DNA of 64,000 bases from an uncultured bacterium (GTDB lineage: Bacteria; Bacteroidota; Bacteroidia; Bacteroidales; UBA932), in assembly GCA_949300025.1 (NCBI GenBank), contig CASGCS010000019.1:62001-126000 (forward strand), given 5' to 3'. The position numbers and the translations under genes were made by a program. How positions within the stretch are numbered: position 1 is the stretch's first letter; each line of letters opens with the position of its first letter. Under the pieces are notes generated by a model. That model was given only the letters and a program-made list of their open reading frames with translations. It was not told the origin of the DNA and ran no database searches. Below, piece by piece: positions 42,481-50,560 of this stretch.

Positions 42481-44220
42481 TTACTGCTGATTTTTCAATA
42501 TGTTGAAGTCATTGAAATCCAAAACTTCGGTAGAAATTTCCCCCAACATGCCCGATTTGGCGTTCACCGCACACTGCACCTTTACGAAATCTATATATTT
42601 CAGATTTGCCGGCTTCCCGTCGAATGTTACCGCATCGCTTATTCTGAAATGGTTGCCATTGGCAGCGGCAGCATAATTGTCATCGTCGGTAAGCCTGTCT
42701 GAGCCGAAATTGTCTGCATAACCCCAGTCGAAGCTTCCGTTAAACCAGTAACCGGGGCGTGTCTCCTCGTTCCTTGGAGACAGACATGTTCCACGTAATG
42801 TATAAGAATCTTCTTCCACCCATTCAGGATAATAATAATCCTGTCTGTGGAAAGAGCCCAGATAATCTATATAGCCGCTGCCTCCATTATTATCTTCCCA
42901 TAAGACCGGCATCTGAGCAGCCTTTGGACGGTAATAGGTAATACAGTAATCGCGAGTTTCCGTACCGGTCCCATATTCGCTCCCTTTCAGCTCATACCAT
43001 GTATCGTTGGGAAGACCGTCTCCGTTCTCATCCTGCATGACCCATACTATACCCGGTTCAGATGAACCGTTGAATGAGTTACCCTTTATCTGAATATTGT
43101 AACTGCCGTCATTTTCTATGCTATGGTCAAATCCTACCACTATATAGCCGCCAAAACCACCCAGACTCACATAAGCTGTTCCGGACTGCAGCCGGCTCTC
43201 TGCATACGCTACAGCCTCATCCATTGTCGTTGCCGTATATCCTTCATTTACAAACTGGCCCGGAGCAGGCAAAAATTCGTAAACCTTGTTGAATTTTGCA
43301 TTGCTCGCACCGGTTGCCATTCTCCTGTATGTTCCTTCGGCCGGGCAGTTGTTTATCTTCAATTCTTTGGTTACCTCCGCATACGAATTTTTCATGGTAA
43401 CGGAAAGAGACGTAACGCTGCCGGATTTCACAGCAGGAGCAGCAGGGGCGGTATATAGATACTCTGTAGAACTTCCGCGCTGGACCTCTTCACCGTCTAC
43501 CTTCCATATATATTCTGCTCCAAAGTCATTCTTTATATCAAATGCCTTTATACGTATCGTACGCCCTGCAGAAACGTTGAATGTCTCATATTCAAAATCC
43601 CAGCTGAAGGGCATCTGTTCCGCGGTATATACTTTTACCTCAAATTCTATTTCCGAAGAACCGTCTTCAGAGCTTGCCACAAGCTTAAGAGTATATGTAC
43701 CTGCTTTTTCTGCGACAAAAGAGAAATCCTGAGTCGAGGCAGTCTCTGTTCCGTTCACATACCATGCGAATGTCGCCCCCTCTCCATTCTCTATTACCGG
43801 TTCCAACAGCAGTGTCCCGTTTTCAACCGTAGCATACCCATCTTGTGGAAATGCAAGCGATATTTTCGGTACAACAAGTTCCATTACCGAAATCTGTACC
43901 TCCGAATAGGCCGTACCATATCCATTGATAACAGTAAGCTCTACATAAAAGGTTCCTGTCTCTACAGAAGAGAATACGAGCGAGGGCTCTGTAGAGATGA
44001 CATTTCCGTTCAACTTCCATGCAAAAACAGCATCTTCTGCATTTTCGTATACAGGGGTAATTGTTATCTCCTTACCTGCTTTTACGCTGTAAGAAGCCTC
44101 TGTGTTGTCTAAAGAGATTACAGGAGGTTTTCCTCCGGCGGGCTCATCCTCGCAGGAGGTGAGGAGAAAACCCAACAAAAGCGACATTGCAAGAATGCCG
44201 AAATTCATGATTTTTTTCAT
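42481..44220 (-). CDS. PKD-like domain surface lipoprotein in the B12 operon
   Basis: A 579-residue lipoprotein (lipobox LLTSC). Three tandem PKD/Ig-like domains (about 30-115, 118-200, 205-300), each with a W-x-x-NG or WKVDG core and G(T/S)YxVxL strands, precede a C-terminal domain (about 310-579) containing YIVVGFDHSI, GIVWVMQDENGDGLPNDTWYEL and the end of a beta-sandwich. DENGDGLPNDTWYELKGSEY looks like a calcium-binding loop. It is third in the operon after btuB and btuG, so a part in cobalamin capture is likely; this kind of protein accompanies BtuG in gut Bacteroides. Confidence 0.75.
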   Translation of the reverse strand: MKKIMNFGILAMSLLLGFLLTSCEDEPAGGKPPVISLDNTEASYSVKAGKEITITPVYENAEDAVFAWKLNGNVISTEPSLVFSSVETGTFYVELTVINGYGTAYSEVQISVMELVVPKISLAFPQDGYATVENGTLLLEPVIENGEGATFAWYVNGTETASTQDFSFVAEKAGTYTLKLVASSEDGSSEIEFEVKVYTAEQMPFSWDFEYETFNVSAGRTIRIKAFDIKNDFGAEYIWKVDGEEVQRGSSTEYLYTAPAAPAVKSGSVTSLSVTMKNSYAEVTKELKINNCPAEGTYRRMATGASNAKFNKVYEFLPAPGQFVNEGYTATTMDEAVAYAESRLQSGTAYVSLGGFGGYIVVGFDHSIENDGSYNIQIKGNSFNGSSEPGIVWVMQDENGDGLPNDTWYELKGSEYGTGTETRDYCITYYRPKAAQMPVLWEDNNGGSGYIDYLGSFHRQDYYYPEWVEEDSYTLRGTCLSPRNEETRPGYWFNGSFDWGYADNFGSDRLTDDDNYAAAANGNHFRISDAVTFDGKPANLKYIDFVKVQCAVNAKSGMLGEISTEVLDFNDFNILKNQQ

Positions 44221-44250
44221 TTCTGTGCTTAATTTATGTGTTGATTATAT

Positions 44251-45417
44251 TCAGTTTTTCAAATCCACTTTTGAGTGTGTAAATGCAAAATGAGCCGGTA
44301 TGTCTCCGGTAACCGTACTCCATTTCAGTTTTCCGTATCTGTCGAAACAGTAAAGAGTCCCCGGAGTAACATAATCACCGGCATCGGTTACAAAAATCTC
44401 TCTCGTCTGAGGATTGACTGCCAGCCCATACGGAGTCTTGATTCTCTTTTCCGTACCGTCAGTTATAAAACTTCTCGACACCACACGTTTCTGCTGTACA
44501 TCAAAAATTGCATAAGAGACCGTATAATTTCCTGTGACATAGTTGAATTCATTACTCAATACATAAAGTGAGTCTCCGCCCATTGTCATGTTGTTACAAG
44601 GCAGGGTATGAAGTGTATCTGTCACAACATCTCTCTGAGAATCTATTATAAAGGTCTTTGACGGAGTACCGTAATAATCTCCCCTTGAGGAGACATATAT
44701 GTTTCCATAATTATCCTGTACCATTCTGTGCAGGTTTATCCCCACCTCTATCTTTTTAATCTCCTTGAAACTCTCCAGATCTATAACCGAGACGGTATTG
44801 TCATAATTGGGAACCCTGTACCCGCCGGAATTTGCAACATAAAGCTTGTTGCCGTTTATAACCATCTCTTCAGGCTGATAGCCGACAATACATTCTCCGA
44901 CTACATCCAGTGTGGCAGTATCTATCTTGGCCACATAACCCAGACGTGCATTAGGGTCTATTTCTACCGGCCCCGCATACGAGCTCACATAGGCATACTT
45001 GCCTTTAAACTCTATATACCGGCAGTTGGGAATTGGGACAGTGGCAATGTGTTTTGCTGTCTTTGAATCCATTACCTCAACAAAATGAGAACAGTTTACG
45101 ACTACGTACAATTTGTTTCCGTAAATCTGAATATCATTGCCCACATCTCCCAATTCCTTCACTACACCGGGATTTCTCTCTGCAAAAATATTTTTGGAAT
45201 AAATGCCTGATTCGTAATCGAAGTAATCTATGGTCGCCTTGTTGCTGCCCATATTGCCTTCGTTCAAAAGGTAAAAGCCGGTTATTTCATTACCCTCGCC
45301 ACCAGGCGTAACCGGGTTATCTTGCGGTGGAACAATCAGCTCTTCCTTCCTGCATGAAAAAAGAAGCAACAATGCTAAAATAGATAACGTAACATTTTTT
45401 ATCGCTGTCATATTCAT
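44251..45417 (-). CDS. btuG: BtuG-type surface beta-propeller lipoprotein (DUF5074/YncE-like)
   Basis: A 388-residue lipoprotein (lipobox LLLFSC) forming a seven-bladed propeller of YVxxxxGPVEID/VSVIDL-type repeats. The N-terminal LLNEGNMGSNKATIDYFDY and ERNPGVVKELGDVGNDI are hallmarks of BtuG, which in Bacteroides thetaiotaomicron (BT1954) sits on the cell surface, binds vitamin B12 with very high affinity and hands it to BtuB. Here it directly follows btuB (13 bases) downstream of a cobalamin riboswitch, which supports the assignment. ATG 45417 or 45411 could be the start. Confidence 0.88.
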   Translation of the reverse strand: MNMTAIKNVTLSILALLLLFSCRKEELIVPPQDNPVTPGGEGNEITGFYLLNEGNMGSNKATIDYFDYESGIYSKNIFAERNPGVVKELGDVGNDIQIYGNKLYVVVNCSHFVEVMDSKTAKHIATVPIPNCRYIEFKGKYAYVSSYAGPVEIDPNARLGYVAKIDTATLDVVGECIVGYQPEEMVINGNKLYVANSGGYRVPNYDNTVSVIDLESFKEIKKIEVGINLHRMVQDNYGNIYVSSRGDYYGTPSKTFIIDSQRDVVTDTLHTLPCNNMTMGGDSLYVLSNEFNYVTGNYTVSYAIFDVQQKRVVSRSFITDGTEKRIKTPYGLAVNPQTREIFVTDAGDYVTPGTLYCFDRYGKLKWSTVTGDIPAHFAFTHSKVDLKN

Positions 45418-45430
45418 ATCTGGAAATTAC

Positions 45431-47503
45431 TTAAAACATAATCGACGCTGTAATCTTGAAATTGGTTCCGGGCATAGGATAACACTGCACCACCTCATAC
45501 TGCTGGTTGAATATATTGTTTACCTCAGCGGCAATCCTCAACCTGCAATCTTTGATTCCAAACTCTTTTGAGAGAGAAAGGTCGCTCGTGTACCACGGCT
45601 GGGCATAATTCTCCGGAATATTTGCAGAAGACTCGTACCTCTCGCCTGTATAGATAAAACTGTAGTTAAAACTCCACGAACCATACACTGCACCTAAAAC
45701 CACCGAAGAGCTGTGCCACGGAATATATGGAATCTGCCCGCCATAATAACTGCTTTCGGGATCTGTAAAATCCTGTGCTTTCTGATATGTATAGCTCGCA
45801 AGCAAACTGAGAGAAACCTTTGCAACCTGTGCAGAAACTTCAGCCGAAACATCTGCCCCGCGAATCTCCACATAGCCAAGATTCAGCATCGTCCAGCGGA
45901 ACTGATTAGAAGTAGGCACCGCTATTATCTTGTCTTCAACTTCATTGTAGTAGAAATCGGCCTGTACCTTTACATTTTTCCAGAATCTGCCATTCAGGCT
46001 CTTTTCATAACAGGCCCCTATATTGTATTGTGTTGTATACTCCGGATCCAACTGCTTGTTGCCTATAAACGTATAATACAAATCATTCAGGGTCGGCATT
46101 CTGAATATCCGTTTATAAAAAGCCCTGAAAGTAAGGCCTGTACTGTCAAAGGGCCTATAGGAGACTACAACGGTCGGGGTCAGTTCGTTTTTGTCGGGAG
46201 CGGGCTCGCCCCTTTTTACCTTTTCAGTAACAAACGTATTAAGAAGGCTGCCCTGAACCTTAAATTTTCTCCAATTGAAAGAGGTTGCCAAAGCTGCAAG
46301 AACCGTATATCTGTCGGGATAGGCAAAATCTGTCAAATCTGCATTCAAAGTATTGTATTGCATGTCTGCCGACAGGTTTACGCTCCACCATTCAAAAAGC
46401 CTGAACCCGTTTACCGATGAAAAATAGGCCTCCTGCTGCCTGTAGCGATTGTCTACATACATTGTGGTAACATCCAGCCTCGGGTCCGACAGATAATGCA
46501 GATAGTCGTACGCATATTTGGCATTCAGCTGCATCCTGTAAAACCGGGAAACCTCTTTTTCGAACGTTCCCTGCAGAAAGAAATTTCTGTCCCACTGCCT
46601 GTCCTGATGCCTGTATTTGCCGGGCTCCTCCCTTACAGATGCTCCGGGATACCCTCTTTCCGAATCGTAATAGTAGGCTTTCGCCTGCCACCGCCCGTTT
46701 CTGATGTTTCCGAAAAGAGCGGCTTCCGCCCTGTAATACCTGACATCGCCGTTTTTTCTTACCTCGGTGGTATCATAACCGTCTCTCTTTGAATAGCTGA
46801 ATTTATATTTGCCCGTTGTATAAAGATACTCCGTACTTATCTGCATGGAGAGATTCTCCCCGATTCTCCTCTCCCACAACAACGACGGGTTTACGGTCCC
46901 GAACGACCCGCCTTTGACCGCAGCCTTGAAATTATTCTTCTTTCCCTCCCCGAAGAACGGAGTCCTGGATTGCAGATAAATGGAGCCGGCCGATGCAAAG
47001 TCCTTTGCGCTTTGGAATATGGAGCTTTTCTGGCCATTGTAGAGGGAGACCGCCTCCATATTGTCCAATGAAAATTTGCCAAGATCCACTATCCCGTTCT
47101 GGGCATTCCCTATCTCCACCCCGTCATAAAAAACTCCTACATGCTGGCTTCCCAGACTGCGGATATTTACGCTTTTGAGGCCGCCCACACCTCCGTAGTC
47201 CTTTATCTGCACGCCGGAAAAATAGCGTATGGCATCCGCTACCGAATGGGCACTTAGCCTCTGGAGCCGCTCTCCGGCCAGCCTTTGGGCCGGTATGATT
47301 TTAGGTACGCTCTTATGCGCCGTGACATAAACGCTTTCCAGCTGCTGCACCGAATCCGCATCAAAGCCGTCCGGCATAGTATGCCCTTCATAAACCGGTA
47401 CGGAAGCAGCCGATATTGTTGCAGCCAACGGCACAACAGACAAAAAAAGGGCGAATGACAATCCTCTGCAATCAGGCATAACAATTAATTTTAAATCAAT
47501 CAT
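45431..47503 (-). CDS. btuB: Cobalamin TonB-dependent receptor BtuB
   Basis: Outer-membrane receptor for vitamin B12. After the signal region (ending near TISAAS) the plug begins with LESVYVTAHKSVPKIIPAQRL and includes VADAIRYFSGVQIKDYGGVGGLKSVNIRSLG and YDGVEIGNAQNG. The barrel ends in FKITASIMF. First gene behind a cobalamin riboswitch and followed by btuG. The start is uncertain: ATGs at 47521, 47503 and 47479 are all in frame; 47503 is chosen as a compromise, 47479 gives a standard signal peptide. Confidence 0.88.
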   Translation of the reverse strand: MIDLKLIVMPDCRGLSFALFLSVVPLAATISAASVPVYEGHTMPDGFDADSVQQLESVYVTAHKSVPKIIPAQRLAGERLQRLSAHSVADAIRYFSGVQIKDYGGVGGLKSVNIRSLGSQHVGVFYDGVEIGNAQNGIVDLGKFSLDNMEAVSLYNGQKSSIFQSAKDFASAGSIYLQSRTPFFGEGKKNNFKAAVKGGSFGTVNPSLLWERRIGENLSMQISTEYLYTTGKYKFSYSKRDGYDTTEVRKNGDVRYYRAEAALFGNIRNGRWQAKAYYYDSERGYPGASVREEPGKYRHQDRQWDRNFFLQGTFEKEVSRFYRMQLNAKYAYDYLHYLSDPRLDVTTMYVDNRYRQQEAYFSSVNGFRLFEWWSVNLSADMQYNTLNADLTDFAYPDRYTVLAALATSFNWRKFKVQGSLLNTFVTEKVKRGEPAPDKNELTPTVVVSYRPFDSTGLTFRAFYKRIFRMPTLNDLYYTFIGNKQLDPEYTTQYNIGACYEKSLNGRFWKNVKVQADFYYNEVEDKIIAVPTSNQFRWTMLNLGYVEIRGADVSAEVSAQVAKVSLSLLASYTYQKAQDFTDPESSYYGGQIPYIPWHSSSVVLGAVYGSWSFNYSFIYTGERYESSANIPENYAQPWYTSDLSLSKEFGIKDCRLRIAAEVNNIFNQQYEVVQCYPMPGTNFKITASIMF

Positions 47504-47544
47504 TACACCTGCGGATAACATTCACCTCTCATTTGCGTCCGTAA

Positions 47545-47569
47545 CAGTACCGCACATTCGGCAATACTG
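47545..47569 (-). promoter_or_regulatory. Hairpin in the btuB leader, possible expression platform
   Basis: CAGTA/TACTG and CCG/CGG pair in one interrupted stem (47545-47552 with 47559-47569). It lies about 24 bases before the first btuB ATG and downstream of the riboswitch aptamer, so it could mask translation when B12 is bound. That use is inferred. Confidence 0.45.
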
Positions 47570-47667
47570 CGCCGGAGCGCATATCATAAGACAAATCAAA
47601 AGAGAAACCTACGATTCAACTCTATTGTTCTCATTCCTCCCATTCTCCGCAGGAGTAACTTTTAAAC

Positions 47668-47832
47668 CGTAACGGCAGGTCTTCTGACTTGTCCCTGTTT
47701 AGCGCCTTCCCGGTTTGATCCAGTGGCAAAGAGTGCTAAACACATTAAGGAACTCACAGCAGCGGGAACTGTTGCAGATTTTCACTGCATTCCCTTTTAA
47801 TTCCGGTCATGAGACTAAATTGACATGACCAG
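47668..47832 (-). ncRNA. Cobalamin riboswitch
   Basis: On the minus strand the core elements appear in order: GGGAATGCAGTGAAAATCTGC, CAGTTCCCGCTGCTGTGAG, GCCACTG, GGGAAGGC and the B12 box GTCAGAAGACCTGCC. A 7-base-pair hairpin (GGTCATG/CATGACC, 47804-47830) precedes them. B12 binding would reduce expression of the btuB-btuG-PKD-LRR-LRR operon. The promoter lies at 47850-47879. Confidence 0.95.
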
Positions 47833-47849
47833 GAAACCAATTACGCTTG

Positions 47850-47879
47850 CAAATATACTATTTTTATAGTTCCGACAAA
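47850..47879 (-). promoter_or_regulatory. Promoter for the B12 operon
   Basis: On the minus strand TTTG (47876-47879) and TATATTTG (47850-47857) are 18 bases apart. The start falls just ahead of the riboswitch. The gap from 47522 to 47933 is otherwise taken up by leader and riboswitch. Confidence 0.8.
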
Positions 47880-47892
47880 ATTTTTGATTTAT

Positions 47893-47922
47893 TTTGTTTT
47901 ATATAAAATTTTACTATCTTTG
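47893..47922 (+). promoter_or_regulatory. Promoter for tRNA-Glu
   Basis: TTTG (47893-47896), 18 bases, then TATCTTTG (47915-47922); the tRNA begins at 47934. It runs divergently from the B12 operon promoter about 14 bases away. Confidence 0.8.
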
Positions 47923-47933
47923 CAGTCCCAAAC

Positions 47934-48005
47934 GCAGGATTCGTCTAACGGTTAGGACAGAAGATTCTCAATCTTCAAATAGGAGTTCGATTCTCCTATC
48001 CTGTA
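47934..48005 (+). tRNA. tRNA-Glu (anticodon CTC)
   Basis: A 72-base cloverleaf: acceptor GCAGGAT/ATCCTGT (first pair G-U), D arm GTCT AACGGTTA GGAC, anticodon stem GAAGA/TCTTC with loop TTCTCAA, T arm AGGAG TTCGATT CTCCT, discriminator A. CCA is not encoded. The CTC anticodon reads GAG. Confidence 0.92.
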
Positions 48006-48037
48006 CAGAAGTTTTCATATGTTTTAAGTTTTATACC

Positions 48038-48074
48038 AAAAATCCGGATTGGCCAACGCCTCTCCGGATTTTTT
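48038..48074 (+). terminator. Rho-independent terminator after tRNA-Glu
   Basis: AAATCCGGA and TCCGGATTT pair around a 14-base loop and are followed by TTTT. It also faces the end of the serine hydrolase gene. Confidence 0.85.
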
Positions 48075-48097
48075 ATTCTCTATTCTGAAATCCTGTC

Positions 48098-49225
48098 TTA
48101 CTCTTCTCCAATTTCATCTCTAACCCATGAAGAGAGGGCAAACGGTTCGCTGTCGTTGAAGAAAAGGGCTGTCATTCCATCTACAATATCATGCCCGTGA
48201 TTGCTGTTTGTAAAGTATAACAGATAAGTCTGCTCCTGAGGCATAAGAATAAACAGCGCCCTGAAGGTGTCGTTGTCTCCCCAATGCCAGAGTATGTTGC
48301 CATGTCTGGCATTCTTCTCTACACCTATGCCCAGCCCCCAGAATATGGAAGAATCGCAAGGCCTTTCAAGCCCGGCAAATCTTACCGCCCTGTTTGTATC
48401 GGGAGTGAACATCATCTCTTTTATTTCGGGTTTGAGGGTCGTGCCGAAAAGCAATTCATCCAAAAACTTGGCATAATCTTCCGCAGTTGTTCTTAAGGTA
48501 TAGCCCACGTTTGCCCTGGGATGACGCCTCAACCCTTCGCATTTATCATCGGAGTAACCAAAAACGGCAAGCGTATCATATTCGCTTCGCCATGCGTAAC
48601 AACTGTTTGTCATTCCCAGCGGATTGAAGACCTCTTCCTCTGCTATAGTCTCTATATCTTTTCCCTTTATCTCTTCGATAGCTCTCTGTAAAAAAGCAAA
48701 TCCTTCACCGGAATAGTCATAGCATGAATCAGGCGGAAATTTGAACGTTATCTCCGAAGTGGGCCACTCGGCAGACGATGCCGCTACGCTCCAGTTGGGA
48801 AGACCGCTTCTATGTCTGAGCACCATTCTGGCCGTAAGTTTTTTGGCAGTCTCCTTGTCTTTGAACCTGTCTATATCGGTATACTTGTACAACGGCGTAT
48901 CCAAATCTATTTCACCATCCTGCACGGCCTTCATCACAATATAGGAAAAGACCACCTTGCTGAGCGATGCAGCCTGCATTATGGGCGGCTGCTTTATGGC
49001 CGTTCCATTTGCAATACTGGTTGAATCATAAAAATTCGGGTTTATACACTGGACTCTGTAATCCGTCTCGGGAGAATGGTAGATAAGATCTATGAAAGGA
49101 ATATCCGCATCCTTTATCATCTGCGAAATCCGGGAATCGTACTTTTCCCTGATATTCTCTCCCTGCGAACATGAAACCGAAATTGTTGAAAAGATAACTG
49201 CACACATAATAAAAAACTTTCTCAT
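48098..49225 (-). CDS. Serine hydrolase, beta-lactamase (class C) / PBP4* family lipoprotein
   Basis: A 375-residue lipoprotein (lipobox ISVSC). The serine motif SLSK (about residue 87) and the YSGE motif (about residue 168) mark the class C beta-lactamase-like fold. A further His-Trp-Gly-like WHWGDN (near 317) occupies the KTG-box position. Such proteins include peptidases, esterases and transpeptidase-like enzymes; substrate unknown. A -7 box TAACTTTG lies at 49253-49260 on the minus strand. Confidence 0.85.
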   Translation of the reverse strand: MRKFFIMCAVIFSTISVSCSQGENIREKYDSRISQMIKDADIPFIDLIYHSPETDYRVQCINPNFYDSTSIANGTAIKQPPIMQAASLSKVVFSYIVMKAVQDGEIDLDTPLYKYTDIDRFKDKETAKKLTARMVLRHRSGLPNWSVAASSAEWPTSEITFKFPPDSCYDYSGEGFAFLQRAIEEIKGKDIETIAEEEVFNPLGMTNSCYAWRSEYDTLAVFGYSDDKCEGLRRHPRANVGYTLRTTAEDYAKFLDELLFGTTLKPEIKEMMFTPDTNRAVRFAGLERPCDSSIFWGLGIGVEKNARHGNILWHWGDNDTFRALFILMPQEQTYLLYFTNSNHGHDIVDGMTALFFNDSEPFALSSWVRDEIGEE

Positions 49226-49252
49226 GGTAACCTCCGTAGGTCAAAACATAAG

Positions 49253-49290
49253 CAAAGTTAATATTTTATCAGATACATTTTTTATTTTTG
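49253..49290. promoter_or_regulatory. Divergent -7 boxes for the serine hydrolase and glycosyltransferase genes
   Basis: TAACTTTG on the minus strand (49253-49260) and TATTTTTG on the plus strand (49283-49290) face away from each other in an 80-base gap. Confidence 0.5.
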
Positions 49291-49305
49291 TATGATTTTT
49301 AGAAT

Positions 49306-50022
49306 ATGGAACCGCTGCATATCATAACTCCTGTAAAAGACTCATTGGAACTGACCGTCCAAACGATAAAATCCATATTGGGGTCTGAAACAGAAGTTCC
49401 GTTCAAGTATACGGTATACAACGATTTTTCCACTCGGGAAAATACAGCACAGTTGTCATCACTTTCAAAAGATCTGGGGTTTGAACTTGTAAACCTGGAA
49501 GACATTACCACCTCTCCCTCCCCAAACTACCGCCTCACTCTGAGGCTTGCACAAAAGAGGGCCCTTGAGGAGGGCGCTTCGCTCCTTATTGTCGAGAGCG
49601 ATGTGGTTGTAAGGCCAGACACAGTCCAGAAGCTCTACGACAGTTCAAAAAGCAAACCGGACTGCGCCATTGCAGCATCGGTTACGGTAGATGAAAACGG
49701 AGAGATAAACTATCCATACCTCTTTGCAAAGAAAATCAGAAAAGAGGCTGTCCCGATAAAGAAACATTGCAGCTTCTGCTGCTCAATACTTACAAACAGA
49801 TTTCTGAAAGAGTATGACTTCAACCGGCTCGACCCTTCGAAAAACTGGTATGATGTCTCTATTTCACAAACGGCACTGAAAATGGGATTCAGAAATTATC
49901 TGTTTCTTTCACTTCCGGTCTGGCACAGGCCTCATGCCAGCAGGCCATGGAAGCAGCTCAAGTACACCTCTCCTTTCAAATATTACTGGTACAAGATAGT
50001 CAAGGGGCAGGACAAAATATAA
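49306..50022 (+). CDS. Family 2-like glycosyltransferase
   Basis: A 238-residue protein with a GT-A fold. The opening ITPVKDSLELTVQTIKSIL matches the GT2 nucleotide-binding strand, and VESDVVVRPDT near residue 105 supplies the acidic metal-binding motif. A cluster of Cys (HCSFCCSIL) lies near residue 162, then WYDVS. No polysaccharide cluster surrounds it, so acceptor and product are unknown. Confidence 0.78.
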   Translation: MEPLHIITPVKDSLELTVQTIKSILGSETEVPFKYTVYNDFSTRENTAQLSSLSKDLGFELVNLEDITTSPSPNYRLTLRLAQKRALEEGASLLIVESDVVVRPDTVQKLYDSSKSKPDCAIAASVTVDENGEINYPYLFAKKIRKEAVPIKKHCSFCCSILTNRFLKEYDFNRLDPSKNWYDVSISQTALKMGFRNYLFLSLPVWHRPHASRPWKQLKYTSPFKYYWYKIVKGQDKI

Positions 50023-50041
50023 ACTGTCCCCTGTATACGAA

Positions 50042-50071
50042 AAAAGAAGACCTCAAACGAAGTCTTCTTTT
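50042..50071. terminator. Bidirectional terminator between glycosyltransferase and tRNA
   Basis: AAAAGAAGAC and GTCTTCTTTT form a ten-pair stem with A and T runs on the two sides, serving the converging glycosyltransferase and tRNA genes. Confidence 0.85.
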
Positions 50072-50074
50072 CTG

Positions 50075-50149
50075 TGGGCCCAACAGGGCTTGAACCTGTG
50101 ACCCCCTGATTATGAGTCAGGTGCTACTAACCAACTGAGCTATGGGCCC
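50075..50149 (-). tRNA. tRNA with CAT anticodon (elongator Met or lysidine-type Ile)
   Basis: A 75-base cloverleaf on the minus strand: acceptor GGGCCCA/TGGGCCC, anticodon stem CCTGA/TCAGG with loop CTCATAA, T arm with ACAGG/CCTGT, discriminator A, no CCA. The D arm reads GCTC AGTTGGTTA GTAGC, one base longer on its 3' side than usual. CAT anticodons occur in Met and tilS-modified Ile tRNAs; sequence alone does not decide which. It is directly downstream of rpsJ with its own promoter. Confidence 0.88.
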
Positions 50150-50167
50150 TTGCCACATCTAAGCGGC

Positions 50168-50191
50168 TGCAACCCCCTTCCGGGAATTGCA
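50168..50191 (-). terminator. Hairpin after rpsJ, possible str operon terminator
   Basis: TGCAA/TTGCA with an inner CCC/GGG pair. There is no T run, and the hairpin also lies in the tRNA leader, so its role could equally be tRNA processing. Confidence 0.4.
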
Positions 50192-50195
50192 GATG

Positions 50196-50225
50196 CAAAG
50201 ATAGTGAATATTTTCATTTATCAAA
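50196..50225 (-). promoter_or_regulatory. Promoter for the CAT-anticodon tRNA
   Basis: On the minus strand TTTG (50222-50225) and TATCTTTG (50196-50203) are 18 bases apart. The upper box lies two bases after the rpsJ stop codon. Confidence 0.78.
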
Positions 50226-50226
50226 A

Positions 50227-50532
50227 TCAGACCTTGATTTCGACCTCTACTCCGCTGGGAAGCTCCAGCTTCATAAGGGCATCTACAGTCTTTGGAGTAG
50301 AACTGTAAATATCCAGCAAGCGGCGGAAAGAATTCAACTCGAACTGCTCGCGTGATTTCTTGTTCACGAAAGTGGAGCGGTTCACGGTAAAGATCTTTTT
50401 GTCGGTCGGAAGGGGAATAGGCCCGCTTACAACCGCGCCAGTAGCCTTTACTGTTTTTACAATCTTGTCGGCAGACTTGTCTACCAGAGCATGATCGTAA
50501 GATTTCAATTTGATTCTTATTTTTTGGCTCAT
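50227..50532 (-). CDS. rpsJ: 30S ribosomal protein S10
   Basis: Ribosomal protein S10 (101 residues), with the conserved start [22 protein letters not shown], the GPIPLPT core and the C-terminal [11 protein letters not shown]. It belongs to the 30S head and to Nus antitermination complexes. Here it closes the rpsL-rpsG-fusA-rpsJ run (28 bases after fusA). The usual next gene, rplC, is absent; a tRNA follows. Confidence 0.96.
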   Translation of the reverse strand: MSQKIRIKLKSYDHALVDKSADKIVKTVKATGAVVSGPIPLPTDKKIFTVNRSTFVNKKSREQFELNSFRRLLDIYSSTPKTVDALMKLELPSGVEVEIKV

Positions 50533-50560
50533 TTTTCTTATACCAGTTTAAATCGTAAAT

